Part shown: positions 1 through 6,967 of the stretch, piece by piece | Numbering within the stretch: position 1 is the stretch's first letter | Layout of the letters: the number at the start of each line of letters is the position of its first letter | NCBI GenBank assembly: GCA_027346035.1 | Contig: DAIESZ010000363.1 | Coordinates: 1 to 10,660, forward strand | DNA: 10,660 bases | Source: Propionibacteriaceae bacterium | GTDB lineage: Bacteria > Actinomycetota > Actinomycetes > Propionibacteriales > Propionibacteriaceae | Direction of reading: 5' to 3' | Translations under genes and position numbers: made by a program | Notes under the pieces: model-generated | The model's database searches: none | Told to the model about the DNA's origin: nothing | What the model saw: only the letters and a program-made list of their open reading frames with translations

Positions 1-56
1 CGCGCCGCCCCCAGATCGGCGACGACGAGCGTGACGACGTTGATCCGCTGCTCCAT
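1..56 (-). CDS. VOC (glyoxalase/bleomycin resistance fold) family protein, N-terminal fragment
   Basis: The reverse complement reads MEQRINVVTLVVADLGAAR and then leaves the window. This is the usual first beta strand of a VOC-superfamily protein, where a stretch like VTLxVxDLxxARxFYE opens the first beta-alpha-beta-beta-beta module. Only 18 full codons are present, so metal ligands and substrate class cannot be judged. An in-frame ATG four codons upstream (68-66) is an alternative start. Neither start has a clear Shine-Dalgarno sequence. The gene is transcribed leftward, away from the rest of the window. The assignment rests on the motif only; the reading frame is open to the edge. Confidence 0.6.
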   Translation of the reverse strand, partial: MEQRINVVTLVVADLGAA

Positions 57-68
57 GGTGTTCAGCAT

Positions 69-493
69 GCCAGCGGGGGCCGACCACCCACCAGGCCGTG
101 ACAATCTGCAGGCGACCGGCCCCCGGCATGGTCACCACCACCGGAGATGGCCCGGTCGACTGCGGATTCGGAGACCTCACATGAGGAGCCGGCGGGACCG
201 GGACATCGGCACGGCCGGACGCGCTGATCGGTGACCGGGGCACCCGGCATGGATCCCGAGGGTCACGCCCACCCCGGCCCGACGACAAGCGCCACCCCGA
301 CAACCGTGTGCCGTTGACCGACCTTCGCTCCCCGCGCCATCAACCCCACCCCGTCACCCGTGCTCAACGGTCACCTGCACGGCCTGCTGCACGCCGGGGC
401 ATCCTCGGGGACGCCGCGTCGCCCATCGTCGAGCATGGATGCCGCCCTCCGGGACGCGGGGCGAGCCGGGGCGCCGCTCCAGGCACGACTGGG
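69..493. other. 425-bp stretch without a convincing gene
   Basis: No reading frame here has a recognisable protein motif. The frames that stay open on either strand give arginine-, proline- and glycine-rich translations typical of random high-GC sequence, and those running rightward past 494 are shadows of the membrane-protein gene at 494-931. The stretch must contain the promoter or leader of the leftward VOC gene and the 3' end of the leftward XRE/membrane-protein unit. I found no strong promoter and no terminator with a T-run. The only pairing I saw near the 3' end of the 494-931 gene is short GC-rich complementarity around 440-475, too weak to call. Confidence 0.5.
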
Positions 494-931
494 TCACGTT
501 CGACGGTTGACCACCACGAAGGCGCATACCATCGTGAGCACCAGCAGGAACGGCATCGTGCGCACGATGACTGCCGCGTCCACATCGACGAACGTCGCGG
601 CGCTCGACAGGCCACTGAGGACGATGGCGACCGCGCCGACGACCGAGAGCGTCGCCTGGTGCACGCGGACATCACGCTCGTCGGGCCGGCCGGCCGCGAT
701 CCGGGCGGCAGTGCCGGCGCGGTCCGGAGCGCTGGCACTGCGCCACCGCGCCGCCGCCGCAAGAACCAGCACCAGCATGCCGCCGGTGACGATGCCCGCC
801 GCCGTGTCCGGATGCCCGGCAGAGCCGACGGCGAGGGCAAGACCGAGGGTGCCAACCAGACCGACTGCGACTCCGGCGAACCAGGCGGTGGTCGTCTTGT
901 CGGTGGCGACGGAGCGGTCACTCGTCAACAT
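494..931 (-). CDS. Small four-helix membrane protein partnered with the XRE regulator
   Basis: The 145-aa product has four hydrophobic segments (about residues 16-37, 46-61, 96-115 and 119-141), so it should sit in the cytoplasmic membrane. Between helices 2 and 3 lies a charged loop with GRPDERD at 81-87 followed by VRVHQAT. A DERxxxIH-like motif before a helix is common in small membrane proteins encoded beside short XRE regulators (DUF2178-like in appearance; this is recollection, not a search). The ATG at 931-929 overlaps the end of the regulator gene by 14 bp. It has a good Shine-Dalgarno, GAGGAG at 944-939, 7 nt upstream and inside the regulator's coding sequence, so the two are surely co-transcribed. 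Function is unknown; such pairs are often thought to act in envelope or stress sensing. I am confident of the gene but not of its role. Confidence 0.85.
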   Translation of the reverse strand: MLTSDRSVATDKTTTAWFAGVAVGLVGTLGLALAVGSAGHPDTAAGIVTGGMLVLVLAAAARWRSASAPDRAGTAARIAAGRPDERDVRVHQATLSVVGAVAIVLSGLSSAATFVDVDAAVIVRTMPFLLVLTMVCAFVVVNRRT

Positions 932-1112
932 GGAAGATCTCCTCGATGCTCAGCCCGAAGTGCCGGGCAATGGTGAATGCCAGAGGAAGGGAGGGGTCAT
1001 ACTTCCCGGTTTCCAGTGAGTTGATGGTCTGCCGGGAGACGCCGATCTTCGCGCCGAGCGCGGCCTGAGTGAGGTCGTGCATCTCTCGGAGCCGGCGGAT
1101 CTCGTTCCTCAT
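918..1112 (-). CDS. Short XRE-family helix-turn-helix transcriptional regulator
   Basis: The 64-aa protein is almost entirely one Cro/CI-type DNA-binding domain: MRNEIRRLREMHDLTQ opens helix 1, QAALGAKIGVSRQTINSLE (residues 16-34) forms the helix-turn-helix, and the tail ends FGLSIEEIFHVDE. It is the single-domain class that normally binds DNA as a dimer with no ligand domain. It heads a two-gene leftward unit with the membrane protein that overlaps its 3' end. Two palindromes with TGTCAAG/CTTGACA arms lie just upstream, one over the -35 and one over the -10/start region, so autorepression is likely. The ATG at 1112-1110 could be translated leaderless or from a GGAG (1125-1122) 9 nt upstream. 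The family call is secure; the target set is unknown. Confidence 0.93.
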   Translation of the reverse strand: MRNEIRRLREMHDLTQAALGAKIGVSRQTINSLETGKYDPSLPLAFTIARHFGLSIEEIFHVDE

Positions 1113-1113
1113 G

Positions 1114-1131
1114 TGTCAAGTCTCCTTGACA
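1114..1131. promoter_or_regulatory. Proximal palindromic operator of the XRE unit
   Basis: TGTCAAG-TCTC-CTTGACA is a perfect inverted repeat with 7-bp arms and a 4-bp centre. It ends two bases before the start codon of the XRE gene and covers its putative -10 and Shine-Dalgarno. A dimeric XRE protein bound here would block its own expression. It shares its half-site with a second palindrome 28 bp upstream (centre to centre). The structure is seen in the sequence; binding is inferred. Confidence 0.7.
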
Positions 1132-1147
1132 TCCCTCCAAATGTCAA
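1119..1147 (-). promoter_or_regulatory. Putative promoter of the XRE/membrane-protein unit
   Basis: On the minus strand TTGACA (1147-1142, a perfect -35 hexamer) is followed after 17 bp by GAGACT (1124-1119, a weak -10 with three consensus bases). The ATG lies 6 nt beyond the -10, which would give a leaderless or nearly leaderless mRNA. Each hexamer falls within one of the two palindromes. Confidence 0.5.
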
Positions 1148-1159
1148 GGTTCCTTGACG
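1142..1159. promoter_or_regulatory. Distal palindromic operator of the XRE unit
   Basis: TGTCAAGG-TT-CCTTGACG is an 18-bp palindrome, perfect over its inner 16 bases and mismatched only at the outermost pair. It repeats the GTCAAG half-site of the proximal palindrome and overlaps the putative -35 hexamer of the leftward promoter. Two equal sites about 2.7 helical turns apart suggest two regulator dimers per promoter. Confidence 0.7.
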
Positions 1160-1228
1160 CAATCCGGTCGATCCGATCCCTGGGAGGTCGAGAGTCGCCA
1201 CTCCTCCGCGTCATCTCCCCCTGGATCC

Positions 1229-1244
1229 CCGGCCGCTCGGCCGG
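1229..1244 (-). terminator. GC-rich hairpin after the DUF4389 gene
   Basis: CCGGCC-GCTC-GGCCGG forms a 6-bp all-GC stem with a 4-nt loop, 26 bp beyond the stop codon of the leftward DUF4389 gene. No T-run follows on the minus strand, so it would be a U-less terminator, a form often reported in actinomycetes. It could equally be a chance GC palindrome. Confidence 0.35.
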
Positions 1245-1270
1245 CAGCTGGGCGCCACCGGCATCCGGAC

Positions 1271-1936
1271 TCACCGCAGACTGAAGGGCGGGTAACGGTC
1301 GGTGATGAGGAGAGACACGTAAGCCTGCACACGCAGCGCCCACCGGCCGACCCCGACGACGTAGTCGAACAGGCCCCGCGGATAGCGGCCCGTGAACAGG
1401 ATCGCGAACCAGGCGATGACGATGCTCACCACGGCACCCACGGCCAGGAACGCGAGCACGACGTAGTGCGGGATGGCGAGGAACCACTTGACGAGCGGCA
1501 GCCAGCGGTTGAGGTCGCGCTCGACCTCGGGGTAGTCGAGCTCGAGACGCACCGACTGTTCCTCGACGGTCGACGGGTATCGGTCGGTGAGCAGCGCCCC
1601 GTACGTGCCGATCCTGGCGGACAACCGGGCGAACTGGAGGGCGAAGTCGAACCACCAGCGGGGATAGCGCTGCCGGAACACGATCATGAGCAGGGTGGCC
1701 AGGAAGAGCCCTCCGGCGATGCCGCCGCTCGTCTGCGTGGCGTGGTGCACGACGGTCCCCGACTCGTTGATGACGTCGACCGTCGACCGCGCTTCGGCTG
1801 ACAGCGCGGAGAGGACCACGGCGATCGGGATGATCAGAACGAGCCGGAACGCCGTCGTCACCCGGTTGAGTCGCTCCGGATACTCGACGTCGAGCCGTGC
1901 GGGGTAGAAATCCGGCTGGACGATCGGAGCGGTCAT
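1271..1936 (-). CDS. DUF4389-type integral membrane protein with two internal repeats
   Basis: The 221-aa product has hydrophobic segments near residues 29-47, 72-88 and 152-182. It consists of two related halves. RLDVEYPERLNR (14-25) matches RLELDYPEVERDLNR (130-144), and RYPRWWFDFALQFAR with a later LLTDRYP (90-121) matches RYPRGLFDYVVGVGR with LLITDRYP (184-216). The conserved RYPRxxFD and TDRYP motifs are hallmarks I associate with DUF4389 membrane proteins of actinomycetes, whose function is not known. The ATG at 1936-1934 has a GAAAGG Shine-Dalgarno (1950-1945) at 8 nt. The gene is transcribed away from nadA and lies upstream of the XRE unit on the same strand, 158 bp from it, with its own promoter signals. 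The family call is good; I infer no function. Confidence 0.88.
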   Translation of the reverse strand: MTAPIVQPDFYPARLDVEYPERLNRVTTAFRLVLIIPIAVVLSALSAEARSTVDVINESGTVVHHATQTSGGIAGGLFLATLLMIVFRQRYPRWWFDFALQFARLSARIGTYGALLTDRYPSTVEEQSVRLELDYPEVERDLNRWLPLVKWFLAIPHYVVLAFLAVGAVVSIVIAWFAILFTGRYPRGLFDYVVGVGRWALRVQAYVSLLITDRYPPFSLR

Positions 1937-2187
1937 GGCGGTGGCCTTTCTCGGGAATCGGCTCGAGCGTCGGTGCCCGGGCTCGCAGCGCGATCACAGC
2001 GACGCTATCGCCGGGCGAGGTCATGGCGGTTTCGGCCAACCCCCGATCGACACGTCCTGCATCGATGTCCGCCCCGGGAGTCACGCCCATGCAGGAGCTG
2101 CCGCTTCCGGTGTCGGATCTTCCGCGACTGCCGCCCGCGTCCACTCACGGACGCCGGAATTCGCGCGCCCGATGCGTCGTGGTAATC

Positions 2188-2220
2188 TCGATCCGGGTTT
2201 TCGATCCATAGTCTGAAACC
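2188..2220 (+). promoter_or_regulatory. nadA: Repeat-bearing region just upstream of nadA
   Basis: TCGATCC occurs twice, at 2188-2194 and 2201-2207 (13-bp period). GGTTT (2196-2200) pairs with AAACC (2216-2220) as an inverted repeat with a 15-bp centre. CATAGT (2207-2212) is a possible -10 with four consensus bases, but no matching -35 is clear. These are candidate promoter/operator elements for the NAD operon. They do not match any NAD repressor site I can recall with confidence. Confidence 0.3.
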
Positions 2221-2225
2221 AGGAG
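2221..2225 (+). promoter_or_regulatory. nadA: Ribosome binding site of nadA
   Basis: AGGAG lies 6 nt before the ATG at 2232. It fixes the nadA start and marks the operon's first gene as a leadered mRNA, unlike the leaderless-looking genes to the right. Confidence 0.75.
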
Positions 2226-2231
2226 CCCGCC

Positions 2232-3269
2232 ATGACCGTGACCAGCACCGCCTCGAGCGTCACCACCACCGACCTGTCCGACGACTGGCGCTCGTGGACG
2301 CCGGCCGAGCAGGCCCTCTGGGCGCACGAGGTGCGCCGGCTCGCCGACGAGCGCGACGCCGTGATCCTCGCCCACAACTACCAGTTGCCGCTGATCCAGG
2401 ACGTCGCCGACCACGTGGGCGACTCGCTCGCGCTGTCGCGGATCGCCGCGGCGTCCGACCAGGGCACGATCGTGTTCTGCGGGGTCCACTTCATGGCCGA
2501 GACCGCGAAGATCCTGTCCCCCGGCAAGCGGGTGCTGATCCCGGACGCCGCCGCGGGCTGTTCGCTGGCCGACACGATCACCGCGGACCAGCTCCGGGCG
2601 TGGAAGGCCGAGCACCCGGGTGCGGTCGTCGTGAGCTACGTCAACACCACCGCCGAGGTGAAGGCCGAGACCGACATCTGCTGCACGAGCTCGAACGCGG
2701 TCGAGGTGGTCAACTCGATCGATCCCGACACCGAGGTGCTGTTCGGCCCCGACCAGTTCCTCGGCGCCCACGTCCGCCGCGAGACCGGGCGCAGCAACAT
2801 CCACGTGTGGCTCGGGGAGTGTCACGTGCACGCCGACATCTCGCCGTCGGACCTCATGGACACCGTCCGCGCCAACCCCACCGCCGAGCTGTTCGTGCAC
2901 CCCGAGTGCGGCTGCACCACGAGCGCGCTGTGGATGGCGGGTCGCGGCGAATTCCCGCGGGAGCGCACCCACATCCTGTCCACGGGCGGCATGCTGGACG
3001 CCGCCCGGACCACGACCGGGTCGACCGTGCTCGTGGCCACCGAGATCGGCATGCTGCACCAACTGCACAAGGCGCGCCCCGACGTCACGTTCACCCCGGT
3101 GAACCCGCGCGCCGCCTGCCCGTACATGCAGATGATCACCCCTCCGAAGCTGCTTCGGAGCCTGCGCGAGGGCACCGACGAGGTTCTGGTGGACGCCGAC
3201 ACCGCCGAGCGCGCCCGGAGCGCCGTCGAGCGGATGATCGGCATCGGCAGGCCGGGAGGCGGGGAATGA
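2232..3269 (+). CDS. nadA: Quinolinate synthase NadA
   Basis: NadA condenses iminoaspartate with dihydroxyacetone phosphate to quinolinate, the second step of de novo NAD synthesis, using an oxygen-sensitive [4Fe-4S] cluster. The 345-aa protein shows [20 protein letters not shown] (residues about 48-67), the three internally homologous domains of the family, and the cluster cysteines in their expected places: C150 or C151 in [12 protein letters not shown]226/C228 in HPECGC and C296 in [19 protein letters not shown] and STGGML are further family blocks. The first about 40 residues form a low-complexity Ser/Thr-rich and acidic extension, typical of longer actinobacterial NadA. The last codon overlaps the nadB start as ATGA, so the two are translationally coupled. 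No key residue is missing. Confidence 0.98.
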   Translation: MTVTSTASSVTTTDLSDDWRSWTPAEQALWAHEVRRLADERDAVILAHNYQLPLIQDVADHVGDSLALSRIAAASDQGTIVFCGVHFMAETAKILSPGKRVLIPDAAAGCSLADTITADQLRAWKAEHPGAVVVSYVNTTAEVKAETDICCTSSNAVEVVNSIDPDTEVLFGPDQFLGAHVRRETGRSNIHVWLGECHVHADISPSDLMDTVRANPTAELFVHPECGCTTSALWMAGRGEFPRERTHILSTGGMLDAARTTTGSTVLVATEIGMLHQLHKARPDVTFTPVNPRAACPYMQMITPPKLLRSLREGTDEVLVDADTAERARSAVERMIGIGRPGGGE

Positions 3270-4909
3270 GCCTCCGCTACGGCGAACTGCCGACCCCGGG
3301 CGCCGCGTGGCGGCGGACCTGCGATGTCGTGATCGTCGGCACCGGCGCCGCCGGGCTGTCGGTGCTGCGTCCGGTCGCCCTGGCCGGCCTGCGTGTTGAG
3401 GTGGTCACCCGGGGCGGGCTCACCGAATCGGCCACCGACTGGGCCCAGGGCGGCCTGGCCGCCGTGTGGGACGCCACCGACACGCTGGACTCCCACCTCG
3501 ACGACACCCTGGTCGCCGGGGCCGGACTCTGCGACCCCGACATCGTCGCCGACGTGGTGGCGGCGGCCCCCGAGGCGATCCGCGACCTGGCCGCGCTGGG
3601 CGCGACGTTCGACCTCGCGTCCGGCGGCGACCTCGACCTGCACCGCGAGGGCGGCCACAGTGCCCGCCGGATCATCCACGCCGGCGGGGACGCCAGCGGT
3701 CACGAGGTCGAGCGGACGCTGACCGAGGCCACCGCCTGGCTGGCGCGCGACGGCGTCCGGGTCAACGAGCACACGCGGCTGGTCGACGTGCTCACCGACG
3801 GGTCGGGGGCGGCGTGCGGCGTCCGGGTGCTCGACCCCGACGGCGACGTCGGCGAGATCCTCGCCCCCGCGGTGGTGCTCGCGACCGGCGGCGCCGGGCA
3901 GGTGTGGTCGCTCACCACCAATCCGGCCGTGGCCACGGGCGATGGGATCGCCGCCGCGCTGCGGGCCGGTGCCGAGGTGCGCGACATCGAATTCACCCAG
4001 TTCCACCCGACGCTGCTGTGGATCGACCCCGCCGACCGGCGTCCGGGCGACCGCGGGGTGCTCATCAGCGAGGCGGTCCGCGGCGAGGGCGCGTTCCTGC
4101 GGGACGCCGCGGGGCGCCGGGTGATGCGCGGCGTCCACCCCCAGGAGGACCTCGCTCCCCGCGACGTCGTCTCGGCCGCGATGCACGCGCACCTGCAGCG
4201 TCACGGACTCGACCACCTGCTGCTCGACGCCACCGGTTTCGGGGCCGAGGTGTGGGAGCGGCACTTCCCGTCGATCCTGCGGTTGTGCCGCGAGCGGGGC
4301 GTCGACCCGGTGGCCGAGCCGATCCCGGTGCGACCCGGCGCGCACTACCTGTGCGGGGGGATCGCCGCCGACCTCGACGGGCGCACGAGCGTGCCCGGGC
4401 TGTACGCGGTCGGCGAGAGTGCCTCGACCGGTCTGCACGGCGCCAACCGGCTGGCCTCGAACTCGCTCACCGAGGCGCTGATCTCCGGGGCACGCTGCGG
4501 ACACCTGCTGAGCGCCGGCGTGGGCGCCGCGGGACGTCCGGTCGCCCGCCGCTGGGCGCCGCTCGTCGACGCCTCCGAGCTCGCCGGCGTCCGGGAGGCG
4601 ATGGACGCGTGGGTCGGGGTGAGCCGGGACGCCGACGGGCTGGCCCGGGCGGCGTCCGAGCTCGAGGCGGTCACCACGACCAGCCGGTTGAGCCCTGCGA
4701 ACCTCGACGCGACGAGCGTGCACACCGTCGCGACCGCCGTGACCGTGGCCTCCGAGACCCGCACCGAGTCCCGCGGCTGCCACCGCCGCAGCGACCACCC
4801 CGAGCCCGACGCCGGCTGGCTGGGCCGGCTCACGCTGCGGACGAGCGTCCGCGGCGTCCACCTCGACCACGTCGCCCTCGGCGACCGCACCGATCGGATC
4901 AGCGCATGA
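3266..4909 (+). CDS. nadB: L-aspartate oxidase NadB
   Basis: NadB is the FAD enzyme that oxidises L-aspartate to iminoaspartate, the substrate of NadA. The 547-aa protein carries the dinucleotide fold [12 protein letters not shown] (GTGAAG at 25-30) and the succinate dehydrogenase/fumarate reductase flavoprotein signatures: REGGHSARR with H131, TQFHPT with H247, APRD with R299, HYLCGGI with H360, and the FAD-binding [19 protein letters not shown] block. A divergent C-terminal helical domain follows. I chose the ATG at 3266 because it overlaps the nadA stop (ATGA), has GGGAGG at 3254-3259 six nt upstream, and places the FAD motif about 20 residues in. The frame is also open far upstream through nadA, but that is a high-GC artefact. 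It couples directly to nadC by another ATGA. Confidence 0.97.
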   Translation: MSLRYGELPTPGAAWRRTCDVVIVGTGAAGLSVLRPVALAGLRVEVVTRGGLTESATDWAQGGLAAVWDATDTLDSHLDDTLVAGAGLCDPDIVADVVAAAPEAIRDLAALGATFDLASGGDLDLHREGGHSARRIIHAGGDASGHEVERTLTEATAWLARDGVRVNEHTRLVDVLTDGSGAACGVRVLDPDGDVGEILAPAVVLATGGAGQVWSLTTNPAVATGDGIAAALRAGAEVRDIEFTQFHPTLLWIDPADRRPGDRGVLISEAVRGEGAFLRDAAGRRVMRGVHPQEDLAPRDVVSAAMHAHLQRHGLDHLLLDATGFGAEVWERHFPSILRLCRERGVDPVAEPIPVRPGAHYLCGGIAADLDGRTSVPGLYAVGESASTGLHGANRLASNSLTEALISGARCGHLLSAGVGAAGRPVARRWAPLVDASELAGVREAMDAWVGVSRDADGLARAASELEAVTTTSRLSPANLDATSVHTVATAVTVASETRTESRGCHRRSDHPEPDAGWLGRLTLRTSVRGVHLDHVALGDRTDRISA

Positions 4910-5799
4910 CAAGCAGTCCCACCGACGGCATCGACCGGCAGTTGACGGAGGCCGGGTTGGATCCGGCCCACGTGCGGGCCGTGGCGCGGGCCACCCTGGC
5001 CGAAGACCTCCAGTGGGGACCCGACGTCACCAGCGAGGCCACCCTGCCGGAGGCCGTCGCCACGGCCGAGATCGTGTCCCGCGCCGCCGGCTGCCTGGCC
5101 GGTGGACCGGTCGCGGCCGCCGTGTTCGAGGAACTGGCCGCCCAGCGCGGCGAGACGATCGAGGTCGAGATCGTCCGACCCGACGGTGCGCGCCTCCAGC
5201 CCGGCGACGTGGCGCTGCGGGTCACCGGGCAGTTGCGGACGCTGCTCACCGCCGAGCGCTCGGCGCTCAACCTGTCCTGCCAGCTGTCGGGAGTGGCGAC
5301 CCAGACCCGCGCGTGGGCGGACGCGCTCGAGGGCAGCGGGGCGCGGGTACGCGACTCCCGCAAGACGGTGCCCGGGCTGCGGGTGCTGCAGAAGTACGCG
5401 GTGCGCTGCGGGGGCGGGGTCAACCACCGGATGGGTCTCGGCGACTCCGCGCTCATCAAGGACAACCACGTGGCAGCGGCCGGGTCGGTGGCCGCCGCGT
5501 TCCGGGCGGTCCGCGAGCGGCGTCCGGACATCGCGGTCGAGGTCGAGTGCGACACGCTCGACCAGGTGCGCGAGGCGGTGGACGCCGGCGCGAGCCTCAT
5601 CCTGCTCGACAACATGACCCCGGGCGTGATGCGGGAGGCCGTCGCGGTGTGCGCCCCGCGCGGCGTCCGGACCGAGGCGTCCGGTGGGCTGACCCTGGCC
5701 ACCGTCCACGAGGTCGCGGCGACCGGCGTCGACTACATCTCCGTCGGCGGTCTCACCCACTCGGCCCCCGCACTCGACCTGGGAATGGACCTGCGCTGA
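4906..5799 (+). CDS. nadC: Nicotinate-nucleotide pyrophosphorylase (carboxylating), quinolinate phosphoribosyltransferase NadC
   Basis: NadC transfers phosphoribose from PRPP to quinolinate and decarboxylates it to nicotinate mononucleotide, closing the de novo branch that NadB and NadA begin. The 297-aa sequence has the family blocks in order: LAEDLQWGPDVTSEA near the N terminus, RDSRKTVPGLR (R149, K153), KYAVRCGGGVNHRMGL, ALIKDNH (K185), VEVECDT, ILLDNM, and the closing EASGGLTLATVHEVA and VDYISVGGLTHSAP of the alpha/beta barrel. Length is normal for the family. The ATG at 4906 overlaps the nadB stop as ATGA. Only a weak GGA lies upstream, so translation probably depends on coupling. The frame is open upstream inside nadB without meaning. 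Confidence 0.97.
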   Translation: MTSSPTDGIDRQLTEAGLDPAHVRAVARATLAEDLQWGPDVTSEATLPEAVATAEIVSRAAGCLAGGPVAAAVFEELAAQRGETIEVEIVRPDGARLQPGDVALRVTGQLRTLLTAERSALNLSCQLSGVATQTRAWADALEGSGARVRDSRKTVPGLRVLQKYAVRCGGGVNHRMGLGDSALIKDNHVAAAGSVAAAFRAVRERRPDIAVEVECDTLDQVREAVDAGASLILLDNMTPGVMREAVAVCAPRGVRTEASGGLTLATVHEVAATGVDYISVGGLTHSAPALDLGMDLR

Positions 5800-5809
5800 C
5801 AATGGCGGT

Positions 5810-6463
5810 GTGAGCCTGCACGACGTGGTCGCCGCCGCCTGCGCGCTGGTTCCCGACCGGGGCCGGGCGGTACTCGGCATCGCCGGCGTCCCCGGGGCCG
5901 GCAAGACGACCCTGGCCGAGGAGTTGGTGCGGGCCATCAGCCTCGAGCACGGATCCGCCTGGGTGGCGCACGTGCCGATGGACGGGTTCCACCTCGCCGA
6001 CGTGCAACTCGAGCGGCTCGGCATCCGGCAGCGCAAGGGGGCTCCCGACACGTTCGACGCCGCCGGCTACGCCGCCCTGCTGAGGCGCCTGCACGCCGAG
6101 ACCGACCGGCCGGTCTACGCCCCCGGCTTCGAGCGGACCCTGGAACAGCCGATCGCCGGGGCGATGGTCGTCGACCCGGACACGCGCCTGGTCATCTCCG
6201 AGGGCAACTACCTGCTGCTGCGCGAGCCGGCCTGGCGCGAGGCCCGCGCGGCGCTGGACGCCGTCTGGCTCGTCGACGGCGACGACGGGGTCCGGGTCGA
6301 ACGCCTGGTCGCCCGGCACGAACGGTTCGGCAAGGCGCCTCACGCCGCCGCGTCCTGGGTGGCGAGGGTCGACGAGGCCAACGCGTCGCTCATCCGCAGC
6401 CACAGCGACCCTCCCGACCGGGTGGTGCACAACTCTGCCGCTGGGTGGCGCTTCGAGCACTGA
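5810..6463 (+). CDS. P-loop nucleoside/nucleotide kinase family protein (uridine kinase / pantothenate kinase-like)
   Basis: The 217-aa protein has a Walker A GVPGAGKTT at 26-34, a substrate-side PMDGFHLAD at 56-64, RKGAPDTFDAAGY, PGFERTLEQP, a Walker B-like RLVISEGNYLLL, and a lid-like RLVARHERFGK. This order is that of the PRK/uridine kinase/PanK group of small-molecule kinases, specifically the uncharacterised set usually annotated as nucleoside/nucleotide kinase. The substrate cannot be read from sequence. The GTG start lies 10 bp after the nadC stop without a Shine-Dalgarno, suggesting reinitiation after nadC. A three-codon ATG frame (5802-5813) overlaps the start. The operon context suggests a role near pyridine nucleotides, for example ribosylnicotinate phosphorylation, since eukaryotic nicotinamide riboside kinases share this fold. 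That is inference only. Confidence 0.88.
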   Translation: MSLHDVVAAACALVPDRGRAVLGIAGVPGAGKTTLAEELVRAISLEHGSAWVAHVPMDGFHLADVQLERLGIRQRKGAPDTFDAAGYAALLRRLHAETDRPVYAPGFERTLEQPIAGAMVVDPDTRLVISEGNYLLLREPAWREARAALDAVWLVDGDDGVRVERLVARHERFGKAPHAAASWVARVDEANASLIRSHSDPPDRVVHNSAAGWRFEH

Positions 6464-6479
6464 GCCCCGGGCACCCTGT

Positions 6480-6485
6480 TAGCAT
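6480..6485 (+). promoter_or_regulatory. TANNNT -10 element, leaderless start of the VOC gene
   Basis: TAGCAT ends 5 nt before the ATG at 6491. No Shine-Dalgarno is present between the kinase stop (6463) and this start, and no good -35 is visible. The pattern fits a leaderless actinomycete mRNA. Confidence 0.45.
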
Positions 6486-6490
6486 CCGGC

Positions 6491-6925
6491 ATGGCATACA
6501 AGGTCCAGGTCACTCTCGACTGCCGGGATCCGCACGCGCAGGCGGACTGGTGGGCGGCGGCGCTCGGCTGGCAGGTCGAGCCGACCGACGAGGAGTTCAT
6601 CCGGCGGATGATCGCCGAGGGGCACGCGAGTGAGGCCGACACGACGACGTACCGGGGCGAGCTCGTGTGGGCCGGCGGCGCCGCGGTGGACAACCCCGAT
6701 CCGAGCGCCGGGACGCCGAGGCTCTACTTCCAGGCCGTGCCGGAGCCCAAGTCGGTCAAGAACCGCATGCACCTCGACGTCCGGGTCGGCGACGAGGACA
6801 CCTCCACGGTCATCGACCGGCTGACGGCCGCCGGCGCGACCGTCCTGTACGAGGCCAACCAGGGACCCCTCCGGTGGACGACCCTCGCCGACCCCGAGGG
6901 GAACGAGTTCTGCGTCTCTCCCTGA
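6491..6925 (+). CDS. VOC family protein (glyoxalase-like domain)
   Basis: The 144-aa protein begins KVQVTLDCRDPHAQADWWAAALGW, the opening strand and helix of a VOC module. Its second half has YFQAVPEPKSVKNRMHLDVRV, then VIDRLTAAGATVLYE and the closing TTLADPEGNEFCVSP. The VPEPKxxKNRxHLDx block is typical of the actinobacterial glyoxalase-like group of two-module VOC proteins. Members of this group bind or act on small molecules, but almost none has a known substrate, and I cannot assign one. The gene begins 27 bp after the kinase but with its own TAGCAT element, so it need not belong to the NAD operon. It is complete and of normal length. Confidence 0.9.
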   Translation: MAYKVQVTLDCRDPHAQADWWAAALGWQVEPTDEEFIRRMIAEGHASEADTTTYRGELVWAGGAAVDNPDPSAGTPRLYFQAVPEPKSVKNRMHLDVRVGDEDTSTVIDRLTAAGATVLYEANQGPLRWTTLADPEGNEFCVSP

Positions 6926-6954
6926 GGACGGGTCACGCATTCGTCCCGCCGAGC

Positions 6955-6960
6955 TAGGGT
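6955..6960 (+). promoter_or_regulatory. TANNNT -10 element, leaderless start of the aldo/keto reductase gene
   Basis: TAGGGT ends 7 nt before the GTG at 6968. No Shine-Dalgarno precedes the GTG. The 42-bp gap after the VOC gene is too short for much else, so this gene probably has its own start of transcription. Confidence 0.45.
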
Positions 6961-6967
6961 CCCCTTC

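Larger units (their letters stand above)
1937..2231. other. Divergent intergenic spacer between the DUF4389 gene and nadA
   Basis: No convincing coding sequence lies in these 295 bp. On the minus strand TAGCGT (2007-2002) resembles the actinomycete TANNNT -10 and would give a leader of about 60 nt for the DUF4389 gene, but no good -35 is visible. On the plus strand the last 45 bp hold repeats and the nadA ribosome binding site, described separately. I see no riboswitch fold. Confidence 0.4.

Noticed and set aside
62..250. 62-codon minus-strand frame in the left gene-free stretch
   Set aside because: No Shine-Dalgarno, no motif, Cys/Pro/Gly-rich random-looking translation, and it overlaps the start region of the VOC gene in another frame.
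308..1019. Two plus-strand open frames of about 220 codons overlapping the XRE/membrane-protein unit
   Set aside because: Their translations are Arg/Ala/Pro/Asp-rich without motifs, while the minus strand has a regulator and a membrane protein with proper Shine-Dalgarno and overlap.
2150..2231. Possible NAD-sensing riboswitch before nadA
   Set aside because: The leader is short and shows no recognisable conserved fold. The known nadA-associated riboswitch is, as far as I recall, restricted to Acidobacteria.
2822..4912. 696-codon open frame on the minus strand opposite nadA/nadB
   Set aside because: It is antisense to clearly identified nadA and nadB, has low-complexity Gly/Val/Arg/Pro-rich translation and no family motif. 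Long antisense frames are normal at this GC content.
3466..5799. Apparent 777-codon plus-strand protein ending in NadC
   Set aside because: The first 480 codons are an Arg/Pro-rich out-of-frame reading of nadB. The real nadC start is the ATG at 4906, which overlaps the nadB stop.
6926..6946. Possible hairpin GGACG...CGTCC after the VOC gene
   Set aside because: It has only a 5-bp stem with an 11-nt loop and no T-run; too weak to call a terminator.
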